Source: a virus. Taken from it: 33,407 bases of DNA. The stretch's first letter is position 1. Each line of letters begins with the position of its first letter. Below, one piece after another: positions 8,167 through 16,110 of the stretch. The notes beneath the pieces were generated by a model. That model was not told where the DNA came from, ran no database searches, and worked only from the letters and a program-made list of their open reading frames with translations. The position numbers and the translations under genes are program-made. The stretch is from positions 1 to 33,407 of the IMG/VR virus record IMGVR_UViG_3300031722_000966; one strand, written 5' to 3'.

Positions 8167-10703
8167 GGCACTCCATAGAGGTTGCCCGTGTTCATCTGGA
8201 CGCTGCCGCCGCCGCTGGTCTGCATGGACTGGGCCTGCAGCACCAGGCCGGGAGCCAGGCCGACGGTCATCTTTGCGTTGACATCGACGGGCTTTTGCTC
8301 GACGGGCTTGAGCAGGTCTTTGATGCCCTCCCAGGCAAGCCCAAGGCCGCCGCCCACGGCCGCGCCAATGCCGGTGCCCAGCACCGGGACAACACTGCCG
8401 AGCGTCGCCCCAAGGGCCGCGCCGTTCAGGGCACTGGAGCCGTAGCGGCTGATGGCAGATTCCTCGCCGAAACCTTTCTCCAGGGCGTAGCCGCCAGCGA
8501 TGGCGCCGAGACCGGCGAGACCGCCCGCCTTTGCCCCTCTCATGGCACCCTGGCCGACCTTGCTGGCGCTGACCCAAGCAGCGGCCCTGCCAATCGCACC
8601 GGTCCCAGGCAGACCGCCGCCCATCGTCAGCGATGCCAGCCCAGCTGCGCCAGCCAGCGCTGCCAGCGCTGTCGTGGCCAGCGCGGTGGTGCCCACCAGC
8701 AGCGGGTGCTTGCTGGCCAAGTCGGAAAATGCGGCTGCAGTCTTCCCTATGGCTGGCGTCAAGTTGTCCATCGCTGCTTTTTGCGCGGTCGCGCTGTCTT
8801 CTTTGGCCTGCTCCATGCTGTAGTCAGCAGTGCTTGAGATCACGGAATGCGCAATGCTGGTGGCCGATTTATCCTCTGGTACCGTGTATTCGCCGCGCAC
8901 TTTTCCCAGCACATCCTGGGTGTACTGCTGGTTGTTCATCAGTCCCAGAAAAGCCATCAAGCTCTGTTGGTTGTGGAAGATTTTCCCGACCGCAGTTCCC
9001 TGCACCTGGGCAACCATAGATGCAAGGATGTCCCGCTGTCCACCAGCGTCATCTTTGGCCGTGGCGCGCAGCTTGGCCTGCAGTTTCTGGTAATTTTTAT
9101 CCTTGGCAAACACCTTCTCTGCCAGCTCCATCGTGGCTGAAACCTTGTCGATGCCCCGGCTTTGGTAATCCAGGTAAATCTCATCGACCTCCTTCATGCG
9201 CTTGTATTTTTCGCCCTTCTTCATGGGCTGACCATTGCCCAGCAGTTGCTCGCCAATGAATTTTCGGAAGTGCGGCGTATTGAGCTCGTTCAGCAAATCG
9301 CGCAGGTTGTTGCCGCCCTCGTCTTTCGTGCCGGACGTGATCACCGACGCCTGATTCCAGGCCGCCAGCTTGGCAAAGCCCTCTTTGCCAGACATACCGA
9401 GATTGCCCGCCATCGCCATTTGCTGCGGGAGCCATTTCGCCATGTCTTTGAGCTCAAAGCCGCCTGCCTGCCCGGCGGCCATTGCCGCGCTCAAGACGCT
9501 GGGTAAATCTTCAGCGCTGATTTTGAAACTCTGTTTGGCGCGAATTGCAATGGTGGCCAGCGCGTTCGCATCGGTTCCCGAGGCTGAACTGGATTTCATA
9601 ATTCCCGGCAGCATCTTGATGGCATCGCTATCGGAGACAGTGCCCGAGGCGATCATCGTGTCCAGCGCCCCCGCCGCCTGATCGCGTGTGCCACCCCCTT
9701 CGCGGCGCGCCTTATTCACCGCACCTTCCAGCGTCTGCATGCCGATTTTCCGGCCAGCGGCATCGCGCTCAGCGTAAGCGGTATTGGCCATATGCGCGAG
9801 CCGCCGGTCATAACTCATCGCCTGTTCGGCTGGCCCCTTCAGGGTGTAAGCGGCGGCGGCGACGCCCACGATGCCAGCGGCGCCATAACGCAGCACCTTT
9901 TGCCCCCGCTGCACATCGGCCTCTGCCCGCGCCCGGCGCCCGGCCTCATCGGCCTCTATCCGCGCCAGGCGCCTGGCCTCATCGGCTGCCTTGCGTTGCG
10001 CCGAGGTGAGGTTGCCCATTTCATTGGTCAGCCGGGTCACTCGCGCCTGCACCGCCGCATAGGCCCGTTCCTGCTCCTGAGCGCTGGCAAACCCGGCGGC
10101 CGACAGCTTGGCATAGGCGCGCCGGGTTCCTTCTATTTCCTTCTGAATCGCCTTCTCGCTGCGCACGCCCAGGGTTTCCCTCGCCTGCGAAACTGCCTCG
10201 TAACTGCCGCGCTGCCGGGCAGTGCGCTGTGCCTCATCGGCCGCCTTCTTTTGCGCCGAGGTGAGGTTGCCCATTTCATTGGTCAGTCGGGTCACTCGCG
10301 CCTGCACCGCCGCATAGGCCCGCTCCTGCTCCTGCGCGCTGGCAAACCCGGCGGCCGATAACTTGGCATAGGCCCGCCGGGTGCTTTCGATTTCCTTTTG
10401 AATCGTCTTCTCGCTACGCACGCCCAGGGTTTCCCTTGCCTGCGCAAGCGCCTCGTAACTGCCGCGCTGTCGGGCAGCGCCGCGCTGGGCTGCATCGGCA
10501 GCGCGCTGGGCGGCCCCTTCGGAAGCAGCGCCAGCACGGGCAGCACCTCGCTGGGCCGCATCGGCGGCGCGCTGGGCAGCCCTTTCGGAGGCGCTCGCGG
10601 CTGCTGCAGCCGCCTGCTGTGCGGCTTGCGATGCGGCCCCAATACCAGCCGTCGCGCCGTCCCTCAATCTCAAACGCAGCTCAACATCAACAGCAGACAA
10701 CAT
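8163..10703 (-). CDS. Tail tape measure protein
   Basis: At 846 aa this is the longest gene in the tail module and lies directly after the frameshifting tail chaperone, the standard position. Residues 25-260 are a highly charged alanine-rich coiled coil containing two 85-aa repeats. A hydrophobic helix follows (YGAAGIVGVAAAAYTL, ~270-285), then a phage tape-measure core (~300-600, with AAGALDTMIASG), and glycine-rich hydrophobic stretches near 660-770. It sets tail length and probably enters the membrane during infection. Its GGAG ribosome binding site lies in the 3' arm of a terminator-like hairpin, and a late-promoter palindrome is centred 68.5 bp upstream of the ATG. Confidence 0.93.
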   Translation of the reverse strand: MLSAVDVELRLRLRDGATAGIGAASQAAQQAAAAAASASERAAQRAADAAQRGAARAGAASEGAAQRAADAAQRGAARQRGSYEALAQARETLGVRSEKTIQKEIESTRRAYAKLSAAGFASAQEQERAYAAVQARVTRLTNEMGNLTSAQKKAADEAQRTARQRGSYEAVSQARETLGVRSEKAIQKEIEGTRRAYAKLSAAGFASAQEQERAYAAVQARVTRLTNEMGNLTSAQRKAADEARRLARIEADEAGRRARAEADVQRGQKVLRYGAAGIVGVAAAAYTLKGPAEQAMSYDRRLAHMANTAYAERDAAGRKIGMQTLEGAVNKARREGGGTRDQAAGALDTMIASGTVSDSDAIKMLPGIMKSSSASGTDANALATIAIRAKQSFKISAEDLPSVLSAAMAAGQAGGFELKDMAKWLPQQMAMAGNLGMSGKEGFAKLAAWNQASVITSGTKDEGGNNLRDLLNELNTPHFRKFIGEQLLGNGQPMKKGEKYKRMKEVDEIYLDYQSRGIDKVSATMELAEKVFAKDKNYQKLQAKLRATAKDDAGGQRDILASMVAQVQGTAVGKIFHNQQSLMAFLGLMNNQQYTQDVLGKVRGEYTVPEDKSATSIAHSVISSTADYSMEQAKEDSATAQKAAMDNLTPAIGKTAAAFSDLASKHPLLVGTTALATTALAALAGAAGLASLTMGGGLPGTGAIGRAAAWVSASKVGQGAMRGAKAGGLAGLGAIAGGYALEKGFGEESAISRYGSSALNGAALGATLGSVVPVLGTGIGAAVGGGLGLAWEGIKDLLKPVEQKPVDVNAKMTVGLAPGLVLQAQSMQTSGGGSVQMNTGNLYGVP
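9969..10472 (-). repeat. Tandem 255-bp repeat in tape measure gene
   Basis: Two in-frame copies (10224-10472 and 9969-10217; period 255 bp, 85 codons) encode nearly identical coiled-coil segments starting RQRGSYEA and continuing through ETLGVRSEK and AAGFASAQEQERAYAAVQAR to NLTSAQ. Only a few codons differ. A smaller 24-residue repeat (AAQRAADAAQRGAA) precedes them. Duplication of this size would lengthen the tail shaft. Confidence 0.9.
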
Positions 10704-10736
10704 AAAAAAAGCTCCAGTACCGGGGTATCTGGAGCT
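10704..10736 (-). terminator. Terminator-like hairpin abutting the tape measure start
   Basis: On the minus strand AGCTCCAG (10736-10729) and CTGGAGCT (10717-10710) form an 8-bp stem, with inner TAC/GTA pairing possible, followed at once by seven Ts and then the ATG. This is a canonical intrinsic terminator. The GGAG of the 3' arm is also the tape measure ribosome binding site, so the fold blocks translation too. Transcription from the palindrome-linked promoter just upstream would begin near 10728 and omit the 5' arm. Confidence 0.75.
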
Positions 10737-10781
10737 TATCGGGGGAGCGTAAAACTGGGCAGGCGGGAAACGTTTCCCGCC
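10735..10781 (-). promoter_or_regulatory. Late-promoter palindrome 2 with -10, upstream of tape measure
   Basis: GGCGGGAAACGTTTCCCGCC (10762-10781) is a perfect 20-bp palindrome. GATAAG at 10740-10735 lies 32-37 bases from its centre, placing the site near -44 relative to a start at about 10728, a usual activator position. No -35 hexamer is seen. It lies in the non-coding gap after the chaperone frames. Confidence 0.65.
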
Positions 10782-10796
10782 CGGCCCGCCTGGGGG

Positions 10797-11215
10797 CTAA
10801 CTGAACTTTCTGCCGCTCAGCGCGGCGGCCAGCTGGGCCAGGACAAATAGCTTGGCCAGCGGCATCGCCTCAACCACCGGCAGCGGCTGGTGCATCACAT
10901 GCATCAGCAGCCCGACGGCAGTCAGGATGCGGACAACTTTTTTTCAGCCGCATCCTCGCTTTTTTCATCCCCCACCTCATCGGCCTGGATCAGGTCGTCG
11001 GCGATCTTTTCGGCGGCTCGGTAGTCGGGGCCGTGCAACTGCTTGATCAGGCTTTCGTCGGTGCCGGTCAGGTTGGCGATCAGCGCGATCCGCTGCGCCA
11101 CGCCGCCGCGCACGTCGAACGCCAGGTAGTCCCCGGCCGTGGTGTGGTCGCGGAAGGTCAGGGCATCGACCGTCTTTTTGCCGAAAGTCAGCGGGTGCTT
11201 GAGCTGTAATTTCAT
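10797..11215 (-). CDS. Tail assembly chaperone, -1 frameshift product
   Basis: At 10943-10937 the minus strand reads A AAA AAG in the zero frame. Slipping back one base bypasses the stop at 10922 and continues for 46 codons to a TAG at 10799-10797, giving about 139 aa. The extension reads VVRILTAVGLLMHVMHQP and then EAMPLAKLFVLAQLAAAL, typical of the second chaperone domain (gpE-like) before tape measure genes. That domain has no independent start, so frameshifting is the sensible way to make it. The same strategy is documented for Mu, P2 and lambda chaperones. Confidence 0.82.
10922..11215 (-). CDS. Tail assembly chaperone, short form (Mu gp41-like)
   Basis: The protein is 97 aa from the ATG at 11215 (MKLQLKHPLTFGKKTVDALTFRDHTT). 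It matches the small tail-assembly chaperones that precede tape measure genes in Mu-like and P2-like phages, with a conserved beta start followed by GGVAQRIALIANLTGTDESLIKQLHGPDY. These proteins coat the tape measure during tube assembly. The end of the frame, EKKLSAS, runs over a slippery sequence giving a longer product. The upstream longer open frame lacks family similarity, so the internal start is preferred. Confidence 0.85.
   Translation of the reverse strand: MKLQLKHPLTFGKKTVDALTFRDHTTAGDYLAFDVRGGVAQRIALIANLTGTDESLIKQLHGPDYRAAEKIADDLIQADEVGDEKSEDAAEKKLSAS
10937..10943 (-). other. Programmed -1 ribosomal frameshift heptamer A AAA AAG
   Basis: In-frame codons GAA AAA AAG give the X XXY YYZ pattern, the same heptamer used in E. 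coli dnaX. The zero-frame stop follows 4 codons later, and the -1 frame stays open for 46 codons with tail-chaperone character. Confidence 0.8.
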
Positions 11216-11291
11216 ATTTTTTCCTGGTGGGTTTGGTTGTAAAAATCGGCTTCCTGAGCGCCAGGGCTTGGGAATATTGATAACGGCGGTT

Positions 11292-11792
11292 CTACGAGGC
11301 AAGCAACAAGATAATTTCGCGAGTCTCAAACTGTGCGACCGGCTCATCGGCTGTTCCGCTTCGGATAATCAGGTATCGGATAGCCATCATGTCTGCAAGC
11401 GGTATAGCAATTGAGCTATCAGCCTCCACGACAATTTTGTATTCCAAACCGGAAGCGTCCCGGTGATACGTAGGAAAGAGACCACCATCATGGCTGACCC
11501 GAAGCGTGATTTCGGCGGAGTTCCAGCCGTCGGGCAAAATAATCCCACCAAGATGCATCGCACCCAGATCAACAGGATAAGACTCGGTGTTGCCACCGGG
11601 GATGACGGCTGTAACGCTGGTTTTTTGGCCCGTGGTGACAGGCACAGGGGCAGCACGCAGTTGCTCATCAGTGAGCGGCACGACAGCCGGGGCGCCCGCC
11701 ATCAGCACGCGTCCGTCAGCATCGACCGCCACTTCGATGAAATGTGCCAGGCCAGCGCCATCGACATACTTGCCCAAAATCAAACCTGCCAT
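11292..11792 (-). CDS. Hypothetical structural-type protein between tube and chaperone
   Basis: This 166-aa protein has the start MAGLILGKYVDGAGLAHFIEV and repeated phage beta-sandwich patterns (DEQLRAAPVPVTTGQ; PDGWNSAEITLRVSHDGG; MAIRYLIIRSGTADEPV) found in assorted phage structural or decoration proteins. Mu has no gene between the tube (M) and the chaperone, so this is an insertion. Its DNA is somewhat less GC-rich than adjacent genes. A tail-tube decoration or capsid-bound role is plausible but unproven. It lies 9 bp downstream of the tube gene in the same orientation. Confidence 0.7.
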   Translation of the reverse strand: MAGLILGKYVDGAGLAHFIEVAVDADGRVLMAGAPAVVPLTDEQLRAAPVPVTTGQKTSVTAVIPGGNTESYPVDLGAMHLGGIILPDGWNSAEITLRVSHDGGLFPTYHRDASGLEYKIVVEADSSIAIPLADMMAIRYLIIRSGTADEPVAQFETREIILLLAS

Positions 11793-11801
11793 GGATGCCT
11801 C

Positions 11802-12164
11802 CTAGGAAATTTGCTCAGACGTGTTGGCCATGATGGTGATCTTGCTTTCACCATCGCCGACGGGAACGGGCTCGGTCACGAACGCCTGGCTCATCATGTG
11901 GACGCTGCCGTCGGCCAGGCGCACCGTCACGTCCTCATTGCTGATCGCGTTGAGCGCAAGCACATCCACCCCGCCCAGCAGGTTGATGGAGAGTTCCAGC
12001 TTGGCCGGCACACCCGACTCGGTGAAGCCGCCGTCTGCGGGCAGGCGGCCGCCCTTGTGCTCGCGCTTGAAGCCGCTGGGCGTGAAGGTGCCGGGCTTTT
12101 CCGCCAGCGGCAGCTTGCCGATGGAGGGCACCGACACGGTGCGGATATTGTTGATTTGTGCCAT
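11802..12164 (-). CDS. Tail tube protein M, Mu gp40-like
   Basis: This 120-aa protein matches the Mu tail-tube family (Phage_tube): a basic N-terminus with TFTPSGFKREHKGGRL, then the beta-rich LELSINLLGGVDVLALNAISNEDVTVRLADG and a C-terminal ESKITIMANTSEQ. It polymerises into the inner tube through which DNA passes. It directly follows the sheath gene with a 30-bp gap, and GAAAGGA precedes the ATG. Confidence 0.92.
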   Translation of the reverse strand: MAQINNIRTVSVPSIGKLPLAEKPGTFTPSGFKREHKGGRLPADGGFTESGVPAKLELSINLLGGVDVLALNAISNEDVTVRLADGSVHMMSQAFVTEPVPVGDGESKITIMANTSEQIS

Positions 12165-12194
12165 GTGTGAAGTCCTTTCAAATCAGGGTTGAAG

Positions 12195-13667
12195 TCAGTA
12201 CGAAGGCACTGCCTTGCGAAAGCTGGAGCGGCCCGCCAGGATGTAGAACGGCGAGTTCACCACCGGGTTGTCCTTGAAGTTGAACCGGCTCGGGTTACCG
12301 GGGTCTTGCTCCACGATCAGCGTGCCCTTGTAGTAGATGTATTCCTGGACCCAGCCGTACTCGGCCATCAGCACGTTCTTGTACAGCGACAGCAAAAACG
12401 CCTTAACGCCGTCCACAGTTGTGATGGGCAGGCCGGGGCGGAAGCCTTCATCGCTCTTGGCCGCCACCGTACCCCGAAACTTCTTGATCGCGCCCATGCG
12501 CTGCTCGTAGCGGATGCGCTCCATCACCTCGGCCACGTTGATGTCCAGGTAGGCATCGTCGGCGCTGCCATCCGAGCGGTACATGTACATCGAAATCAGC
12601 CGCTTGATGTAGCACGAGCCGTCCTTGCCCACTTCCATCAGGCTCATGCCCTTGAACAGCAGGCTGTTGCCGTTCGACCAGTCGTGATAGCTCACTGCCT
12701 TCAGGCCGGGCAGCGGCGTGCCTTCCAGCGACATCACGGGGTTGTTGTACAGCTTTGGCGCGGCAGCGGCGGCCAGGGTGGCGGCGGCTTCCCACGTTGT
12801 AGGCGGGTTCAGCGCCAGCGACAAGTCGGTGATGTGCTCGTAGTTCTTGGTTTGGCCAAAGGCCGCTGCTGCCGAGTAGTCGCCCCGATGGGCCGCGAAG
12901 GCGCGGAAACCGGCCTGCACGGGCGGCTTGTAGCGGCGCTGGCTTTCCGTGTGCCAAGCGGCCAGGGTGGCTGCGTCGTTGATGCCCAGCACAACATAGC
13001 GGAACCACGTCTGGCCGATCATCGCGCTCAGGTTGCCCGGCGCTGGGTCACCCGTGCCGCCAGACATGGCGACGAGGCGCAGCACCAGCCCGGCGGGCGT
13101 GTCCTCGCCGTAGAGGTTCAGGCGCAGGTCGATGGCGTTGCCGCAACTGCCCTTGTGGCGGGCGGTCAAGGTCACCACGGCCCCGGCAGCGGCAGCCGTC
13201 ACCGGGATGTCGATACCGGCGGCGGTGATGGCGGCGGCCATGGCCGTGGCGATCTGCGCCGCAGTCTGGCCGATGGCCACGCCCACGCTGATGGCGCGCT
13301 GGGCGATGTACAGGGCCAGGGTGCCGCTGGCCGTGGCGGCGCTGGTCACCGTGATGGTGCCGGTGGCCGCCACGCCCGCTGGGTTGTCGGCATAGGGCAG
13401 CATGTATAGGTCAAAGGTCGGATCGACCTGGCGGTAGCGCGCCGCCATTTGCGCCAGCATGGAGCCGGCGCCCGCCTTGGCCTTGGCGTCCTCGATGCCA
13501 GACAGGCGCACGACTTCGCCGACCGGGGCCGTGCCAGTCGGCAGTTTCTGGCCCACCAGCAGCACGACGGGCAAGTCGCCGCCGAGTCCGGCCTGGCTGC
13601 CGTCGATCTCGATATACGCGCCAGGGTAGCGCAGCGCCTGGGGCACTTCATTGAAAGGAATGGTCAC
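12195..13667 (-). CDS. Contractile tail sheath protein L, Mu gp39-like
   Basis: This 490-aa protein begins MTIPFNEVPQALRYPGAYIE, the classic Mu sheath N-terminus that interlocks neighbouring subunits. Central regions hold TWFRYVVLGINDAATLAAW and RAFAAHRGDYS, and the C-terminal part has YLDINVAEVMERIRYEQR with a closing NSPFYILAGRSSFRKAVPSY. Its length is as expected. It establishes a myovirus-type contractile tail. The stop of the gp37-like gene overlaps its start by 4 bp. Confidence 0.95.
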   Translation of the reverse strand: MTIPFNEVPQALRYPGAYIEIDGSQAGLGGDLPVVLLVGQKLPTGTAPVGEVVRLSGIEDAKAKAGAGSMLAQMAARYRQVDPTFDLYMLPYADNPAGVAATGTITVTSAATASGTLALYIAQRAISVGVAIGQTAAQIATAMAAAITAAGIDIPVTAAAAGAVVTLTARHKGSCGNAIDLRLNLYGEDTPAGLVLRLVAMSGGTGDPAPGNLSAMIGQTWFRYVVLGINDAATLAAWHTESQRRYKPPVQAGFRAFAAHRGDYSAAAAFGQTKNYEHITDLSLALNPPTTWEAAATLAAAAAPKLYNNPVMSLEGTPLPGLKAVSYHDWSNGNSLLFKGMSLMEVGKDGSCYIKRLISMYMYRSDGSADDAYLDINVAEVMERIRYEQRMGAIKKFRGTVAAKSDEGFRPGLPITTVDGVKAFLLSLYKNVLMAEYGWVQEYIYYKGTLIVEQDPGNPSRFNFKDNPVVNSPFYILAGRSSFRKAVPSY

Positions 13668-14161
13668 AGGTTTTCTCCCACAAAGTTGAAGTTGAAGTCG
13701 AGCCCGTCAGATGCAGGCGGGTCAGGTAAATAGTTGGTGATCAGGGCTTGGAAGTCGTAGCGATCGCGCCAGTACAGGTCGCCGTCGGTGTACTCCAGCA
13801 CCTGGCCGCCAGAGAAATTGAGCGGGCGCACGTCCGGCTCCATCTCCCAGCCCAGCAGCAGCGCCTTGACGGCCTGGCGGTACTTGAGCAGCTCGTCGTC
13901 GGTGTCGCCCTGGGTGTGCGTGCGTGCGTTTTCGATGGCAATCACCACGTCAAACGCCAGCGTCACGTCCTCGGCCCGCTCCCCGGCGTGCTGCACCTTG
14001 TCGGCTGCCCGCACGACCCAGGCGGCGGGCAGGGGCAAGGCCTCGGGGCGGATGCGGGCAAACTCGGCGGCCCCGGCCACCTGGCGGAACCACACGCCGT
14101 CAAACCCGGCGGGCTTGCCGGTCAGCCGCTCAATCAGGGGTTTGAGCGAGATCACGGCCAA
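13664..14161 (-). CDS. Tail terminator protein, Mu gp37-like
   Basis: This 165-aa protein lies between the DUF1320 gene and the sheath, where Mu has gp37. Features include MAVISLKPLIERLTGKPAGFDGVWFRQVAGAAEFA, VTLAFDVVIAIENA and YDFQALITNYLPDPP. Tail terminators cap the sheath and tube and fix tail length together with the tape measure. It overlaps the upstream DUF1320 gene by 10 bp and the sheath by 4 bp. Confidence 0.8.
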   Translation of the reverse strand: MAVISLKPLIERLTGKPAGFDGVWFRQVAGAAEFARIRPEALPLPAAWVVRAADKVQHAGERAEDVTLAFDVVIAIENARTHTQGDTDDELLKYRQAVKALLLGWEMEPDVRPLNFSGGQVLEYTDGDLYWRDRYDFQALITNYLPDPPASDGLDFNFNFVGENL

Positions 14162-14649
14162 TCCCAGCTATGGCCGATGGTGCCCGTGTAGCGGCCCGGC
14201 CGACTTTCGATCATGGCCGCATCGCCCGACGGCGCCGGGTCAGCGGGCGCGGCGGGCACCAGGTTGAGCTCGCCACGGCTATGGGACTTCAGCGTATTGA
14301 CCGCGCCCTCGTAAGCCCTGCGCACATCGTCCGTCATGCGCTCGGCCCCTTGCAGGTAGTAGAGCGCCACGGTAGAGGCCAGGCGAGACAGCAGCGTGTT
14401 CTGCACCGTGTCCGGGATGCCGTAGGACAGGATCAGCGCGTCGGCGTCGGCCAGCGCCTTGTCGATGGCCTCCAGCGCCAGCGCCAGGGCGGCTTGCACC
14501 GCCTGGCTGAATGCGCCCAGGTCAGCGCCCGCGATGGCGACCCGCAGGGCGTCATCGGGCACCATGTCCACGTCAGCAGGCACCGCCAGTTGCGCCAGGC
14601 GCCGGGCGTTGCTGCGCGCCAGCAGGTCAGCACGCGAAGCGAAGGCCAT
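14152..14649 (-). CDS. DUF1320 head-tail connector protein, Mu gp36-like
   Basis: This 165-aa protein has the DUF1320 pattern: an N-terminal MAFASRADLLARSNARRLAQLAVP, a helical core with EAIDKALADADALILSYG, and YLQGAERMTDDVRRAYEGAVNTLK. The family acts at the head-tail junction. Order capsid - gp35 - gp36 - gp37 - sheath agrees with Mu. The C-terminus (ESRPGRYTGTIGHSW) is well preserved. Confidence 0.87.
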   Translation of the reverse strand: MAFASRADLLARSNARRLAQLAVPADVDMVPDDALRVAIAGADLGAFSQAVQAALALALEAIDKALADADALILSYGIPDTVQNTLLSRLASTVALYYLQGAERMTDDVRRAYEGAVNTLKSHSRGELNLVPAAPADPAPSGDAAMIESRPGRYTGTIGHSWDWP

Positions 14650-15143
14650 TACTTGCCAGCCTTCCTGGGCGTGGCCGGTACAGCCACCGGAGCGGCAGCG
14701 TCAGCGGGCGTCGTCGCCTGCGGCGCAGAGGTTTCTTTCTCCGGCTCCTGCAGTCCGGCCGCTGGGGCGCCGTCATCCTTCATGCTGCTGGAGCTGTCCA
14801 ATGTGGCCGGTACAGCCACCGGAGCGGCAGTCGTCGCCTGCGGCGCAGAGGTTTCTTTCTCCGGCTCCTGCAGTCCGGCCGCTGGGGCACCGTCATCCTT
14901 CATGCTGCTGGAGCTGTCCAATGTGGCCGGTGCAGCCACCGGGGCGTCAGCGTCAGCGGGCGCAGGTTCAAACACCTCTTCCACTTTTTCCACCACTTCG
15001 AGCATTTGCTCTGCTTGCAGGCGAGCAGCGGTCGCGTTATCAACATCCACCGGCTGCCATTCCTGGCTGAATTTGATCCCGCAGCGAAAGAAGGTCTCCA
15101 GACCGCTCCTGGGCTGCACCCGCACTAACAGTGTTTTTGCCAT
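14649..15143 (-). CDS. Mu gp35-like protein with duplicated acidic linker
   Basis: The protein is 164 aa from the ATG at 15143 (AGGAG six bases upstream); a GTG one codon earlier is too close to that site. The first ~60 residues (MAKTLLVRVQPRSGLETFFRCGIKF, then WQPVDVDNATAARLQAEQML) match the small Mu gp35/HI1506-type protein following the capsid gene. The remaining ~100 residues are low-complexity Ala/Pro/Ser/Glu with two copies of a ~40-aa unit containing LDSSSSMKDDGAPAAGLQEPEKETSAPQ, split here as LDSSSSMKDDGA and PAAGLQEPEKE. Only the N-terminal domain is normally conserved; the tail looks disordered. Confidence 0.8.
   Translation of the reverse strand: MAKTLLVRVQPRSGLETFFRCGIKFSQEWQPVDVDNATAARLQAEQMLEVVEKVEEVFEPAPADADAPVAAPATLDSSSSMKDDGAPAAGLQEPEKETSAPQATTAAPVAVPATLDSSSSMKDDGAPAAGLQEPEKETSAPQATTPADAAAPVAVPATPRKAGK
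14671..14922. repeat. Tandem repeat in the gp35-like gene
   Basis: Copy one is 14671-14802 (132 bp), copy two 14803-14922 (120 bp); the first has 12 extra bases (4 codons). Outside that insertion they differ at very few positions, and a partial third copy starts at 14923. The reading frame is kept, so the repeat expands a disordered acidic tail. Confidence 0.93.
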
Positions 15144-15174
15144 CACAGGCTCCTATTGATCGTTGGTAAAGGCG

Positions 15175-16077
15175 TTACATCCAGGGCGTGACCACCAGCT
15201 GGACTTTTTGGTAGTTCGTGTTGCTCGAACCGTTGGCGTTTTGCACCGCCTTGAGCAGCGCCTCGGCGGCGGCCATGTTGTCCGGGCCGCAGACCAGCGT
15301 GTCCGGCACGATGCCCAGCTTGCGGCCACCATCGCCGGTGAACTTCATCATCGCGGCGTAGGCGGCGCTGAAGTTGTCGGCATTGAGGGCGGCCTTGGAG
15401 CCGAACGCACACTGCCAGAAGCCGTAGGCGGCTTCACCGCGCCAGCGGCCGCCGAAGCTGTACACGTCCAGATCAAACACGTTGCCGTTCTGCACCGACG
15501 TGATGCTTTCAAACTGCGCAGGCACGCGCTCCTGGAGATAAATCGGCGCGGCGGCCCGCTTCGTGCAGAGCAGCACCCACGGCGCGCCGGAGCCGGTCTG
15601 CACGTTGCTGATGCTGACGGCCACGCCAGTGCCGCTCTCGTTCGGATAGACCGGGTGGTCAGTGTCGAAAAAATACTGGCCGTCATAGCAAGGCGAGTTA
15701 AAGCCGTCGGAAATCGCCTGGAACACCAGGTCATTCTTCAGGTCAGTCGCCGACTGCCCAGCGGATTCGGCAATGGTGCCGTACTGGCCGATGTTGTCGT
15801 CTTCGATGTCCGTGCGCTGCACGTCCACCGTCGATTCAAACTTGCGGTTGACCACCGTGTAGGCGTTTTCCTTGAACGCCTTGTGCTGGCGGGCGCCCAC
15901 CCATTCGCGAAAGGCAGGGAACTGGCTGAGCCATTCGTAGGTGTTGGACTTGCCGCTGCTTTTGACCAGCTTGGCGATCTTCTTCCAGTCGTCGGGCGAC
16001 ATCGCCAGGCCAGCGTTCCAGCGAACGACCAGCGTTGTTTTGAGGGCGTCGATTTGGGTTTGCGTCAGTGCTGCCAT
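15175..16077 (-). CDS. Major capsid protein T, Mu gp34-like
   Basis: This 300-aa protein matches Mu gpT: an N-terminal MAALTQTQIDALKTTL, then KSNTYEWLSQFPAFREWVG and NRKFESTVDVQRTDIEDD, and the downstream FFDTDHPVYPNESG. It forms the icosahedral shell with an HK97-like fold expected for the family. It lies 33 bp after the protease/scaffold gene, with GGAGAAGACG before the ATG. Length equals the family norm. Confidence 0.95.
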   Translation of the reverse strand: MAALTQTQIDALKTTLVVRWNAGLAMSPDDWKKIAKLVKSSGKSNTYEWLSQFPAFREWVGARQHKAFKENAYTVVNRKFESTVDVQRTDIEDDNIGQYGTIAESAGQSATDLKNDLVFQAISDGFNSPCYDGQYFFDTDHPVYPNESGTGVAVSISNVQTGSGAPWVLLCTKRAAAPIYLQERVPAQFESITSVQNGNVFDLDVYSFGGRWRGEAAYGFWQCAFGSKAALNADNFSAAYAAMMKFTGDGGRKLGIVPDTLVCGPDNMAAAEALLKAVQNANGSSNTNYQKVQLVVTPWM

Positions 16078-16110
16078 CGTCTTCTCCGTTCTGAGGTTGC
16101 GGCGCGGCGC

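Noticed and set aside
12189-13409. 406-aa plus-strand frame opposite the tail sheath
   Set aside because: It is a shadow of the sheath gene; low-complexity His/Arg/Gly composition and no recognisable family.
14671-14922. Possible CRISPR array or satellite
   Set aside because: The repeats are long, adjacent, in frame inside one gene and have no spacers.
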